Shown here piece after piece: positions 1 to 10,114 of a stretch of DNA of 37,610 nt. The stretch's first letter is position 1; each line of letters opens with the position of its first letter. The notes under the pieces are model-generated. The model was not told the origin of the DNA. It searched no databases and worked only from the letters and a program-made list of their open reading frames with translations. Both the position numbers and the translations under genes were made by a program. Source of the stretch: Chrysochromulina tobinii (taxonomy: Eukaryota; Haptophyta; Prymnesiales; Chrysochromulinaceae); NCBI GenBank assembly GCA_001275005.1, contig JWZX01002586.1:1-37610 (forward strand). The letters run 5' to 3'.

Positions 1-519
1 GGGGGGGAGCCCGCCACGTGTGTGCGCACGGCGCGGTACGTTCCGTTCCCGTCCCGTTGGAGCGAGGCCCGAGGCGTCAGGCGTCGTTCGAGACCACGGG
101 AAGCGAGATACATCGCATGACCCGTTGTACGCGCTTACAGGATCAGCCTGCGAACGCGGGGACCGGGGTCAGCCTGCCACGTGGGTCGTGGCTGCGAGGA
201 CCCCGCGCGCAATGCATCCCGTCCCTTACCCCCGTCCCGATTCGGTCGTCGGGGTATGGTGTAACACTTGTGATGGGTAAACATGCTCTCGACGCGTTAC
301 CGTTTCGTAGAAAAAACATGGCCGTTGCGGCGCGCGTTGCATCGCGCGGCACGCGCGACAAGGGTGGCAGACTCCGCGTCGCGGTTTACGCTTACCCGCT
401 TACGGCTCGTTTCACGGTAGCCGTGCCGCGCACAATCTGCCTACGCGTAATCGTAGGAGGCCAACGGGCGTTTTCGACGACGACTGTTCAATTGCGGTCG
501 TCGGCGGGTGGACTGGCGG
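1..519. other. Left-edge non-coding stretch
   Basis: No gene is supported here. The stretch lies 3' of the methyltransferase gene that starts on the minus strand at 1314. Open frames are present but show no recognisable protein features. Confidence 0.4.
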
Positions 520-1314
520 TCACTGCTGTTGCTGTTGGCCTGCTGGCGGTCGCGACCACAATGAGCCTCGGTACATGACCTCCGTCTTCCCTCGCTCGAG
601 GATGTAGCCGTTGAAGTCGTCGGACCACTCCTGAGTGAGGCCGCATGCTCGCAGAGCCTCGTCCATGGGTTCGAAGGCATGCGTGAGGATGCCGAAGCGC
701 TTCTCGAGCGCGAAGGTCTGCTTATGAGGCACTGCAAGGCCCAGCAGTCCTCCTTCGGCGAGCGCCGCGGCGACCTGCCTCAGAAAGGGCGGTGGATCGT
801 CGACGAATTCCATCATGCCGCACACGAGCACTACATCGAAGCGCTCACCAGCGAGCTCGTTCGCGAGCGCGTCCTGCGCCGTCGCTGTTATCACGCGCGC
901 ATATGGCAGCGTCCGTGCGCTTTCGGTCATCGCCGGCGTCACATCGACGCCTGTCACCTCGTGCGAGGAGCCGGGCTCGTCGAAAAAGGGCTTAGCGACG
1001 AGGCCGGTGCCGCAGCCGAGGTCGAGAACGCGCAGCTGCTGCCTGTGAGCCGCGCTGTGGCGCGCGAGCACCTGTGCGGGGATCCGGTGGTGGGCCTCAT
1101 ACCCGTAGCTCTCGATGGCTGCATCGTATTCAGACCCAGCGAAATTCTGGTAGTGATCGACTATCGCCTGTGGCTGCGTGATCTGGGCCGCGAAGCGCGG
1201 ACGGGAAGCGGCCGAGGCAGCCATCTCGCCGAAGGATGTGTGGGCACGGATGAATGCTCTTCGCGCCGCGCGCGCGCCCCGGCGTGCGAGAATCGGCCTT
1301 GGCGTGAACAACAT
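520..1314 (-). CDS. Class I SAM-dependent methyltransferase
   Basis: This 264-residue protein is a Rossmann-fold methyltransferase. Motif I (VLDLGCGTG) lies at about residues 96-104, an acidic motif II (VTGVDVTPAM) follows, and the FDVVLVCGMMEFVDD segment matches the region after strand 4. The size and motif order fit the small-molecule methyltransferase (Methyltransf_11/25) group, in which SAM donates the methyl group. The acceptor cannot be read from the sequence. The first 25 residues are rich in Arg and Ala and lack acidic residues, which resembles a mitochondrial or plastid targeting peptide (inference). A Met at residue 31 is an alternative start. The C-terminus ends in a short polyglutamine run. 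The gene is divergent from the STPGR-repeat gene on its right. Confidence 0.8.
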   Translation of the reverse strand: MLFTPRPILARRGARAARRAFIRAHTSFGEMAASAASRPRFAAQITQPQAIVDHYQNFAGSEYDAAIESYGYEAHHRIPAQVLARHSAAHRQQLRVLDLGCGTGLVAKPFFDEPGSSHEVTGVDVTPAMTESARTLPYARVITATAQDALANELAGERFDVVLVCGMMEFVDDPPPFLRQVAAALAEGGLLGLAVPHKQTFALEKRFGILTHAFEPMDEALRACGLTQEWSDDFNGYILERGKTEVMYRGSLWSRPPAGQQQQQ

Positions 1315-1736
1315 GTTTAACGGTCCGGCGGGCTGCAGAATTCGCCACCAAGATGTACATGTACATGTATACTCATCGGCTACACTTCAGAAGTGATGGC
1401 GGACTTGACTTGACTTGACTTGACTTATCAATTGAAACCAATTTTTTCGAAACTAAAATCGCGCCGCAACGGGCCCCAAAAAACAACTCCGAAACGAACA
1501 TACGAAAGCCCAAAGAGCTTGCAGGACTTTGGCGATTTCGCCCAGCGGTGGGTCCTTCTTCCTCGCCGCTGCGCCTGCGGTGGCTGCGGGACGCGGGCGA
1601 CCTCCTGCGCGCTCCCTGCCATGCGGATAGAGGCCAGGCTTCATATGCTGCTGGGTGCCGCCGCCGCTCGTTGCACCGAATATCGCTCTCACACTCTGCG
1701 CGCTGTTCGCTTCCTCGCTCTGCGCAGGCAGTCGCC
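1315..1736. promoter_or_regulatory. Divergent intergenic region
   Basis: This gap separates the start of the minus-strand methyltransferase from the start of the plus-strand STPGR gene, so it must hold both 5' regions. It contains a short alternating TACATG tract near 1352-1370 and the pentanucleotide repeat listed separately. No core promoter motif can be assigned with confidence. Confidence 0.35.
1402..1426. repeat. (GACTT)5 microsatellite
   Basis: Five perfect tandem copies of GACTT lie in the divergent intergenic region. Confidence 0.9.
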
Positions 1737-3558
1737 ATGCCGGTCTCTATGCAGTTCAACGCCGGTTCCATCCACGCTTCGCCAGGTGGGCAGCCGCCGC
1801 TAAGCTCTGCTGTTGCCCGCCATACACTCTTACACAACCGATTTCGCGCCGAGGATGAGGGACAGGCTGCCAATGGCGGCCGCGCACGCGGCGGCCAGGC
1901 AGAGACTGCATCAAGGATATGGGCAGCGACAGTAGTGCGGTGGCGGCTGCAGACGAGCATTGATGTTGGCGATGGAGGATGGATGATGCTCGGCGGCCAC
2001 TCGCAAATACGGGGGATGGCGGCGCGGCGTGCACGCACTCGCACAGATTGGCCACTCTTGCCGCATACACAAGTGCTGGTGCCATCTCTCTGCTCACACG
2101 TTCCCTCCGACTGTCCTCTCCTGCGCGCAGCCAAGCGCGCGGCCCTCGACGAGGCGCGCATGAAGGCTCGCAGCGCCAAGGCCGGCCTTAACCCCGGCCC
2201 GGGCGCGTACGACGTCAAGCGGCCGGCTGTCACTGCTGCTGAGGTGCGCGCAAGGATACCCCAAAAGGCCCAGCCTCTCATCTCGTGGCCCTAGCCTGGC
2301 AACGAGGATCCCCCGCTAGTCTCCCACTCACCTTTTTCCGCCGTCACCATCGTTGTGTTGTCGCAGCTTGCCGGCTCCGCTGCCTTCAAGTCCAAGTCCG
2401 AGCGCAAGAACGACGTGTCGCTCAAGGAGGTTGGCGACCCTGGCTCGTACAACCCGTACGACAACATGACCCTCGCGGCTTCGACCTCGAAGTCGTTCAA
2501 CAAGTCGCAGCAGACTGGCGCCGGCGGCTTCGGCACCAAGGTCAAGCGCGCGGAGCTCTCTGTGCCCAACGACTCCCCTGGCCCGGGCACCTACGATGCC
2601 AAGCTTCCGGAGGCTCCGGAGGCGAAGCAGGGCAGCGCGTTCGCCTCGCAGACCAAGCGCGGCGCGTACCTGCCGAAGGCGCAGACCCCCGGTGCGGGCG
2701 AGTACGACCCGAACATGCCGCAGGAGAAGATCGCTGGTGGCGAGTCGATGTTCAAGAACAAGGACGAGCGCTTCAAGAAGAGCATGGAGCTCGAGTACGC
2801 TGCGCACGTGGGCCCGGGCTCGTACGCCCAGGGGCAGATGACGATCGAGTCGAGCATGGGCAAGACCACGTCCAAGCTCGGCGCAGCCTTCAACACGACC
2901 CAGAAGAAGGACTTCACTCTGGGCGCTGGCACCGACAACCCTGGCCCGGGCGCCTACGACGCCAAGCTCAGCTCCTCCGACGTCGCGGGCCTTGCCGGCT
3001 CCGCTGCCTTCAAGTCCAAGTCCGAGCGCAAGAACGACGTGTCGCTCAAGGAGGTTGGCGACCCTGGCTCGTACAACCCGTACGACAACATGACCCTCGC
3101 GGCTTCGACCTCGAAGTCGTTCAACAAGTCGCAGCAGACTGGCGCCGGCGGCTTCGGCACCAAGGTCAAGCGCGCGGAGCTCTCTGTGCCCAACGACTCC
3201 CCTGGCCCGGGCACCTACGATGCCAAGCTTCCGGAGGCTCCGGAGGCGAAGCAGGGCAGCGCGTTCGCCTCGCAGACCAAGCGCGGCGCGTACCTGCCGA
3301 AGGCGCAGACCCCCCGGTGCGGGCGAGTACGACCCGAACATGCCGCAGGAGAAGATCGCTGGTTGCGAGTCGATGTTCAAGAACAAGGACGAGCGCTTCA
3401 AGAAGAGCATGGAGCTCGAGTACGCTGCGCACGTGGGCCCGGGCTCGTATTCGCAGGCGGAGGGCACTGTCGAGCTTGCCTTCAAGAAGCAGAGTGGGAA
3501 GGTGTCGTCGGCGTTCGCTTCGACGTCGCTGCGGGGGGACAGCTTCATTCCTTCGTAA
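1737..3558 (+). CDS. STPGR (SHIPPO/ODF3-type) PG-rich repeat protein, frameshifted
   Basis: Three exons are proposed: 1737-1785, 2131-2243 and 2367-3558. Intron 1 (1786-2130) is phase 1, with donor CAG/GTGGGC and a pyrimidine-rich acceptor ending GCGCAG. Intron 2 (2244-2366) is phase 0. Both junctions keep the frame. The protein carries many PGPGxY and DPGSYNPYD motifs (NPGPGAYD, SPGPGTYD, TPGAGEYD, VGPGSYAQ), the hallmark of sperm-tail PG-rich repeats found in flagellar and microtubule inner proteins, so a flagellar role is likely. Exon 3 contains a 624-bp-offset duplication of itself (2367 onward repeated from 2991). The second copy has six C where the first has five (about 3309-3314), which shifts the frame. 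Past that point the correct sequence continues in another frame to the stop at 3558, ending with residues DSFIPS. The extra C may be an error or a real lesion. Confidence 0.8.
2367..3447 (+). repeat. Internal 624-bp-spaced direct duplication in the STPGR gene
   Basis: Sequence from 2367 recurs from 2991 and stays nearly identical for about 456 bp. I see one extra C (about 3311) and one substitution (GGT to TGT, about 3362). Identity at silent positions points to a recent duplication or gene conversion. Confidence 0.85.
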
Positions 3559-4522
3559 GCACGCCCCCTCAGCCATCTGCTGCGCAGATGCGCGCAGTGG
3601 AGTCGCTGGCGGCCTGCTGCGAGGCAGTGGATCCAAGGGCACTCGGCCCTCTCCGTACTTTCCTTTCTGCCGTTGGCACCGCGTGGTGCCGACCGCGATA
3701 CTCTCTTTGTTTGCTGCAGCGCTGCGCGTGATCGCAGTGCGGTGGATCTTTTGACCTGATGTCCTGTGCCTGTGTCAACTTGTGTGGGTGGCGTGAGGGC
3801 GCGCGCCTGGGCGTGTGCGTACCTGGCTCGATGGCTCATGTGGTCGTGCTGCTTTTCACAGCGTCAGTGAGTTGATCGGCTGGGTCAACAATGACACGGC
3901 GTCTGGCATAGTGTGTGATATGGGCGCATGTTGGGGATCTCTCGAGTGTCCTAGCGATGGGTGTGTTTAGCCCCTGTGTCAAAGGGCGTGGGCAGATGAA
4001 GAACGTTGGCGATGAACAGAACCAGTGAACAAGGCCACAAGTGGGGCGGCGTCGCGCGCGCGGCGGTCGCGGCCCGCCGCCGCGGCGCGCCGCGCGCCGG
4101 GTACCGTCTCGAGGCCGGAGGCTCTAGCTACTAGCAAGGGGCGCCGCGGCGGCGCGGGGACCCTGCGACGTCGCTTGGACGGGGAGTCCTGGCGCGCGGG
4201 AGGCGACACCGGGGAGCCGGAGGTAACTTTAACTACAGGTCGCTAAGCAAAAACTATATCTACAGGTCAATCTACAGGCCACGCCGTCCTCGCCGTGGGC
4301 GTGGTACCCGGCCCCCGGCGCTGCCGCCGCGCGCGTACGGCATTCGGCACATCTCACCGATGCGCATGTGAGATACGGCGTACATATCACCTACGAACTA
4401 CGCCTCCCGATTCCTCCCGAGACCGTCGTGCGTAGCGCTTGCGATCAGTAGTGGTTCGTGCCTCGAGCGACGCTCCGAAATTTCTCGCTTTGTGCAGTGG
4501 CCGCGTGTGTGGCGCGCGGCAT
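3559..4522. other. Convergent 3' intergenic region
   Basis: This region lies between the end of the plus-strand STPGR gene and the end of the minus-strand exostosin-like gene. It includes a very GC-rich block (4043-4110) and three copies of CTACAGG between 4232 and 4278. No convincing coding sequence or RNA gene is visible. Confidence 0.4.
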
Positions 4523-6838
4523 CTACTTCTTCAAGATCTGCAGCATCTGCTCGCGGACCACCTCATACGCCTGGCCGTATCCCTCGTCCCACAGGAACAT
4601 CTTGTGCACCTCCATCAATCGCTGCCGTTTCTTCCATATGGCGTGTCGACTCAGGTTAGCCAGAATGGACGGCAGGATGGGAATGTCCTCGAAAGGCAGC
4701 TGCACGGCAAAGCCATCGTAATCCAATGCTGGCTCGAGTGGCAACAGGAGTCCTCCCGGGCGGACGACGACCGGAATGCATCCGGTGACGATGTAGTCGA
4801 CGAGGCGGTTACCAAAGCCCTTGCCCGGCGCGCTCAGGCAGAACTCATATGTCCGGAGCATTGCGTGATACGAAGCGCCCGTCAAGATCCCAGCCGAGCT
4901 CGTTTGGTGAGCACTACGAGGAGATCCAGTGGAGTTTTGGCCATCCACGTGTGCCACGGGCGCCGGCCCATGACGGTTGAAGTGCACCATGGGATGCTTG
5001 CCTAGCTCGTTCTCCACCGCCTGACGGATGCCCATCGAGTAGACCTTACGACAGCGGGCCGGCCGCGGCGAGCGTGGGTCGTAGCACCGCACGATCCAGC
5101 CCGACCGCATCTGTCGAGTGGATCCTCGGAAGAAGAGGAAGGGTGCTCGAGGTCGATGGAGCGCTGCGTCCTCATATGTCGCGCGCGCGGCGCTGACCAT
5201 ACGGTCGTCTACCACCCGCCACACGTCCTTGCCAGGCATCGCGCGCAGGCGAGGCTTGCCCATGGAGCCGGGAGGCAAGACGACGTGAAGGACGCCACGA
5301 GGGAAGCACGCCGTGTCGCCCCAATGGGTCACCACCACGTCGCCGGGTTGCATGATGCCTTCGGGCACCCCGCACTCGCCGCAATCCATATGCTCCTCCC
5401 AGATCTGGGGCAGCCGAGATTGGGACAGCCGGCCGCGCTCGGCCGCCGGCGCTGCCTCCAACGCACGCGGCAGGAGCAGCCGTGTGCCCGCGACGGCGCC
5501 TTGCAAGGTCCATTTGAGCTTCTCTCGATCGGTATTGCTGTAGAGGCGGAATCCGAAGAGAGGGTCCCAACGCGCGCCTGCACAACGTGCCGAGGGCGCG
5601 CGGTGACGAGGGTCGTTGAGCAGCCGCAGCAGCAGCATATCGGGCGCGACGTAAATGCCGCCCGTCGAGGGGTCTAGAGTCGTCACCGGCGCCAGCGCGC
5701 ACGCGTCGTGCTTCTCCGTGCGCATGCCCGGCGTGCCAGCGACTAGGTCAAAACCTACACTGCCAATGAATATCCCGCCGCTCTCTGCATGCTTGCACGC
5801 AGCAGCCGAGGCAGCGGCGGCCTCAACGGCGCAATCCAAGCCGGCCCACGCCTTCTCGCACACGCACCGGCCGGCCATGCAGGCGCCGTGGCCGTGGCAC
5901 GCATGCAAGCAGCACTCTGCAGGAAGGGCTCGCTGGGCAGTCGGCTGCGCTTGCAGAGCGGTCGGCTGCGCTGGCATCGCTGTCGGCTGTGCTTGCGAGT
6001 CGATCGGAAGCAGCGTGGTTGACCCCTCGTCGGCGGTCGAAGCGAGCTGCGCCACGGCCAACCCGTCCGACTGCTGCTGCAGCGCAGCCAGCCACGCCGT
6101 GAGCTGCGCCTTGAAAGGCCGCCGAGGTCTGCCAAACGACGTGTTTGTCTGCGGCTCGAAGACGACTCCGTGCGTGAGTGTGTTCGCTTGCCAGCCTACC
6201 ATTGGCTGAGGCAGCGCGAGTGACCACAGCGAGCGCGAGGCGATGAGCTCGTAGGGGATAGTACCGGAGAGCCGCGTGCCGCGGAGATCCACCCGGTGGT
6301 AATGGCTGAGCTCTTTTGGCAGGGTCCCGGACAGAGCGAGGTTGCCATGCAGATCAGTCGACCCGACGCCTGAACCATATCTCAATTCGTGCGGCAGCGT
6401 GCCGGAGAGCGCGTTGCAACACATCTTGAGCTTCGCCTCAAAGTGGCACTGGTGCGTATTATATGGGGTTCCGCTGGGTATGGCACGATTTGCAAAAGGC
6501 CAGCGGCAAGGGCCTGGCAATGACTGAGGCAGCGTGCCTGACAAGCGAGTGCGCTCAATCTGTAGCAAGCGCATCGCACGGTTCCAGCGCTCCATCCCCA
6601 CGGGTAGCGTGCCGGACAGCAGCGGCACATTCTCGATGGTGAATTCCCACAGCCGGCCGAGGTTCATAACCTCGGATGGAATCGTGCCCGAAAGAGAGGA
6701 AGCTTGGAATATGTGGAGGCGCGTGATACTCGTCAACAGGCCGAGCTCTGATGGCAGAAACCCGACAGCTGAAGCACCATTGATGAGACCCACTCTGGTG
6801 TCGGGTCCGAGCTTGGCACCGTCGGGGCCGCGGATCAT
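4523..6838 (-). CDS. Exostosin-family (GT47-like) protein with LRR and EGF-like segments
   Basis: The 771-residue frame has three parts. Residues 1-250 hold plant-type leucine-rich repeats with the recurring LSGTxP signature (LSGTIPSEV, LSGTLPVGM, LSGTLPHEL, LSGTIPYEL). Around residues 310-335 a cysteine-rich EGF-like segment (CCLHACHGHGACMAGRCVCEKAWAGLDC region) follows a short QPTA-repeat linker. The C-terminal half resembles exostosin glycosyltransferases, with YEFCLSAPGKGFGNRLVDY followed by GCIPVVV, the usual donor-binding region. Such enzymes act in the Golgi lumen on polysaccharide or glycoprotein chains. No signal peptide or membrane anchor is visible at the Met at 6838, and an in-frame stop lies about 20 bases upstream, so a short 5' exon with the anchor probably precedes it. 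The exact sugar is unknown. Confidence 0.75.
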   Translation of the reverse strand: MIRGPDGAKLGPDTRVGLINGASAVGFLPSELGLLTSITRLHIFQASSLSGTIPSEVMNLGRLWEFTIENVPLLSGTLPVGMERWNRAMRLLQIERTRLSGTLPQSLPGPCRWPFANRAIPSGTPYNTHQCHFEAKLKMCCNALSGTLPHELRYGSGVGSTDLHGNLALSGTLPKELSHYHRVDLRGTRLSGTIPYELIASRSLWSLALPQPMVGWQANTLTHGVVFEPQTNTSFGRPRRPFKAQLTAWLAALQQQSDGLAVAQLASTADEGSTTLLPIDSQAQPTAMPAQPTALQAQPTAQRALPAECCLHACHGHGACMAGRCVCEKAWAGLDCAVEAAAASAAACKHAESGGIFIGSVGFDLVAGTPGMRTEKHDACALAPVTTLDPSTGGIYVAPDMLLLRLLNDPRHRAPSARCAGARWDPLFGFRLYSNTDREKLKWTLQGAVAGTRLLLPRALEAAPAAERGRLSQSRLPQIWEEHMDCGECGVPEGIMQPGDVVVTHWGDTACFPRGVLHVVLPPGSMGKPRLRAMPGKDVWRVVDDRMVSAARATYEDAALHRPRAPFLFFRGSTRQMRSGWIVRCYDPRSPRPARCRKVYSMGIRQAVENELGKHPMVHFNRHGPAPVAHVDGQNSTGSPRSAHQTSSAGILTGASYHAMLRTYEFCLSAPGKGFGNRLVDYIVTGCIPVVVRPGGLLLPLEPALDYDGFAVQLPFEDIPILPSILANLSRHAIWKKRQRLMEVHKMFLWDEGYGQAYEVVREQMLQILKK

Positions 6839-7539
6839 TTGGCGCTCTCGTCGCCGTCACTCCCGCTGACACCGCTGGATATGCAGCCCATCAATTGGCC
6901 TCTACGGCCCAGCCTGTCGACCTACAGCTTCTGCACCTCGAACTCCTTCGCTGGGCTTGGTGTGTGATTCATTATGAATACACACAACACGTAAGCAGCA
7001 TGTGTGATTCACGCTCGAGAGATGTTTGTAATTCCGCACGAAAAACACGAAAGTACCGCCGTCTCATCACCCCCAGGAGAGGTACGATGCCGGGGTTTTC
7101 ATCGTACATTGTCGACTGATACACACCCGATGCTATCGTCGTCGCGCGATATGTAAAATGGAAGAACTCGAGTAGAGAACCGGCGGTGAACGGTCGTGTT
7201 TGTATGTGTTCTCGCGCGCGCGCGCCGTGCCGGACCAGCACCTGCCGCGCCCGGTAGGGTATCGTGCGCACGGCCGGAGGGCACGATGCAGGCCGCCAGG
7301 CCCACCCTCCACCTCACGCTGCGGAACTATGCCTATGGCTCTTGTGAGCGCCGCTGCGCAGGTCCAGGCTCTCGAGACTGCAGACTCGTGCAAGAGCATG
7401 CACGACCGTACAAGTAGTCCCAGAGCGGGAACCCTCATTCGTCCTGCCAACGGACAGTTTCGACTGCCAACGGAAAATTCGCTCCGCTCCGAGCGTCGTT
7501 TCCACACGAGCGCCGGCTCTTCGAGAACCGCTTGCCGTC
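6839..7539. other. Intergenic region between two minus-strand genes
   Basis: This holds the 5' side of the exostosin-like gene, where a missing first exon may lie, and the 3' flank of the bromodomain gene. A short direct repeat (TGCCAACGGA) occurs at about 7447 and 7469. No other gene is supported. Confidence 0.4.
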
Positions 7540-9327
7540 TCAGAAGCCGCCCAGGCCGTACTCGTCAAAGCCATCGCCCCCCCACTGGTCGGCTTCGGTC
7601 ATTGCCTTCTGCTGACCCATCATGTCAATGCCCGCGCCCTGTCGCTGGCGCTCTCGCTCCTCACGCTCACGCAGGCGCTGCTCGTCGCGCTGGCGCTGGG
7701 CCTGCTGGCGCTGATCCTGAGCCGCACGGCGCGCACGCTCGGTTTCGGCCGCGGCCGCTTCCTGCTGCCGCGCCTGCTGCTGCTGCGCCTGCTGCTGCTG
7801 CCGCAGGTGGGATTCCTTCGTCTGCTGGAAGGACTGCCACATGCCGCCGCCTGCTCCGCCTCCGCCGCCTCCGGTCGGCGCTTTGCCACCGTCCGAGTCG
7901 CCGTCACTCATCCAGCCGTCGTCGGCGCCGTCGTCAGCGCCCGAGAAGCCGCCGCCGCCGCTCGCGCCGCCGTCGGCGGCACTCGCGAGCGAGGAGCGAG
8001 CGTTGCGCACCTGCTGCAGCTGGTGCGGGTTGCGCATGGACGCGGCATCTATGTTGCTCAGGAGCGAGTTGGCGGCACTGCCGCGCTTGCCGCCGCCGCC
8101 GCTCTTCTTGGGCTTTGGGCCGTTGCACTTCTCGAGGTAGTCCCACAGGCGCCACAGGGTCGGGTTGTCGAGTGCGTTGATGTCGACCTCGATGTGGCCG
8201 TCCCCGGACGCGAGCGAAGGGTTGTTGTCCTGAATGATCTTGACTGCCTTCGAGAGGTCATTGGCTCCGAGCCTTGCGATCCCCGCAGAGATCTGCGCGC
8301 GCTGGTCGAAGCTCATGTCGCCGCGATCCATGGGTGGCGCCGGTACCATCGCGCCACCAAAGGCATCCATGCCGCCGCCTCCATAAGGTACCATGCCGCC
8401 GCCGAGCGTATTGCCGCCGCGGGAGCCGCCGCCGCCTCCGCGCCCGCCTCCGCCTCCGCTCTTGCGCCCACCGCGGCCGCCGCCGCGCGGTGCCGCCTGC
8501 TGCATCATGCCGCCCATCATCATGGCGGGCATCATGGCGGGCATCATGCCCGGCATCATGGACGGCGCCATGCCCCCCATCATCATTTGCTGCTGCATCT
8601 GCTGCATCTGCTTCATCATCAACTCCTGCTGCAATAATTGCGCCTTCTGCATTTCGCGCAGCTGCTTCTTGAGGTCCTTAGCCGCATCCGTCTCCTTGTC
8701 CAACTTTTCCGCGCGCTCTCGCTCGAGGACTTGCGGGATCTGCTTCAGCAACTCCTCCGAGCGATGCTCAAGCTCGCGCGCCATGCTGGTCACGCTATTC
8801 GGGTCGTTGGGCTGGTCGTCGCGGTTGAACGTGTAGCAGTTGTGCCACACGAGCCGCAGGTCCGAGGTGAACGCATCGAGGTCCTCGTACTCACCGCCTT
8901 CGAGCTTCTTGCGGATGGTGCCCAGGTCCATCGGGTGCGAAATGACCTCATAGTACTGCGGATACTTGGTCACATCTACTGGCTTGTTGAACAGCCAGGC
9001 AACCTGGCGGCCCATCAGGTCCTTGAGTACCTTTTTGGCCTCCTTGAGCTCTGCCTTCACGGTGCCGTCGCCGCCGGCACTCAGCCGCGCAGGCGCGACC
9101 GTCGCGCGTTTGCGGTGCGTTTGACCGCCAGCATTTGGCAAGCCCATGCTCGCGCGGCCTCCGCCGTCAGGGCGCGCGCGCTTCTGGCCAGCCACTTGCG
9201 CCCCGGGCGCGCCGGGCGCGCCGCCTGGCACGCTGCCGGGCACGGGCATGGTAAACCCGCGTGGTTTGTGCGAGCCGCTCGGGCCCGATGAGCGGCGGCC
9301 GGCGTTGGCCGCTCCGGGAGCGTTCAT
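7540..9327 (-). CDS. BET-like bromodomain and NET-domain chromatin protein
   Basis: From the Met at 9327 the protein has 595 residues. A bromodomain spans about 95-198 (WLFNKPVDV, YPQYYEVISHPMDLGTI, and the acetyl-lysine-binding Asn in CYTFN near residue 168). An NET (extra-terminal) domain spans about 336-402, including IEVDINALDNPTLWRLWDYL. One bromodomain plus NET is the plant GTE or single-bromodomain BET layout, so it probably reads acetylated histones and recruits transcription machinery in the nucleus. Between the domains lie a Met/Gln-rich helix and an RGG/GGG-rich tract. The C-terminus is an acidic patch followed by a long Gln/Arg/Glu coiled coil. The frame stays open upstream to 9729 but is low-quality there. 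A CAACAG acceptor-like site near 9371 suggests that an upstream exon could join before the Met. Confidence 0.87.
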   Translation of the reverse strand: MNAPGAANAGRRSSGPSGSHKPRGFTMPVPGSVPGGAPGAPGAQVAGQKRARPDGGGRASMGLPNAGGQTHRKRATVAPARLSAGGDGTVKAELKEAKKVLKDLMGRQVAWLFNKPVDVTKYPQYYEVISHPMDLGTIRKKLEGGEYEDLDAFTSDLRLVWHNCYTFNRDDQPNDPNSVTSMARELEHRSEELLKQIPQVLERERAEKLDKETDAAKDLKKQLREMQKAQLLQQELMMKQMQQMQQQMMMGGMAPSMMPGMMPAMMPAMMMGGMMQQAAPRGGGRGGRKSGGGGGRGGGGGSRGGNTLGGGMVPYGGGGMDAFGGAMVPAPPMDRGDMSFDQRAQISAGIARLGANDLSKAVKIIQDNNPSLASGDGHIEVDINALDNPTLWRLWDYLEKCNGPKPKKSGGGGKRGSAANSLLSNIDAASMRNPHQLQQVRNARSSLASAADGGASGGGGFSGADDGADDGWMSDGDSDGGKAPTGGGGGGAGGGMWQSFQQTKESHLRQQQQAQQQQARQQEAAAAETERARRAAQDQRQQAQRQRDEQRLREREERERQRQGAGIDMMGQQKAMTEADQWGGDGFDEYGLGGF

Positions 9328-10114
9328 GTGCTTGCCGAGGTAGACACCGCTGCTCTTCTCAAAATGAATCTGTTGCGGTCGAGAGCGGGCGTGAGAACGG
9401 CGACGGCGACAGGCGCGTGCGCGGATCCGCATGGGCGGGCGGGCGCCGTCGGCTGCGGCTCGCGCTCGAGCCGATTGCGAAGCAGGAAAGCAGCGGGAGA
9501 CGCACACGGAGAGAGCGCAGCGCTCATCACCTTGGGCGTGACGGCCTGCTTCTCCGGATGGCCAGCGACCAGGCCGACCGGAATCATCATGAAACCGAGG
9601 CCGGGCAGGCGCGTCTCGACCTCCCTCATTAGCGCCTGTGCAGAGAGCGGCAACGCAGGCTGAGCGACCGGAGAGCCTCTCATGTGCGCACGCGCTGCCG
9701 CGTGCGTGGGTGCAGAGCATCGGCTCCACAGCCGCGAAAGGCGCGGCAGTGAGGCATCTGCCGCCTCACCTCCGCCTCGCGATGCGTCTTCTCCACCCTT
9801 GACATCTCGATCAGGCGGTGCAGTCGCGCAGCAGCAAGCAGCTCTCGCGCTGCGCTTGCGATGAGAAAAGCGTTCGCGATGTCGCCGCGTTTCACAAGCG
9901 AGCGTCCCTACGCACGAGGGGCCAAGGGGCTCCCAGCCCCTTAGAGGGGCCTAAACCGAGCCCGTTGTACACGGAATTCCTCTAATCATCGCGGTTCACA
10001 CACGCGGCCGCCGAAGTTTTGAGAGATTTCGCCCATGAAGGCGTTTTTCAACGGCGGCTCTCCCTTCAATCGGCTCTCTCGTATCGAGCCAACGCGAGCG
10101 TAAGGGGGTAGGTC
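9328..10114. promoter_or_regulatory. Divergent intergenic region, bromodomain and tubby genes
   Basis: The two flanking genes point away from each other, so both promoters or 5' UTR exons should be here. I see no clear TATA-like or other core element. A short self-complementary run, CCCAGCCCCTTAGAGGGG, lies near 9931-9948. Confidence 0.35.

Noticed and set aside
18-578. 186-residue plus-strand open frame at the left edge
   Set aside because: Composition is that of random GC-rich frames, with no motif. It overlaps the methyltransferase end on the other strand.
1373-2281. Minus-strand frame of 302 residues opposite the STPGR gene
   Set aside because: The plus-strand exons carry the diagnostic PGPGxY motifs with matching splice phases, and the antisense frame is Arg/Ser-rich with no motif.
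2285-3839. Long frames of about 490-500 residues in other frames over the STPGR repeats
   Set aside because: They are shadows of the duplicated segment, rich in Arg/Leu, with no recognisable domain.
4025-4246. Small open frames within the GC-rich block downstream of the STPGR gene
   Set aside because: They are short and of biased composition, with no conserved feature. They probably arise from high GC content.
9328-9729. N-terminal extension of the bromodomain protein by 134 residues
   Set aside because: The added sequence is Arg/Ala/Cys-rich and not protein-like, and a plausible 3' splice site lies near 9371. It may be untranslated or intronic.
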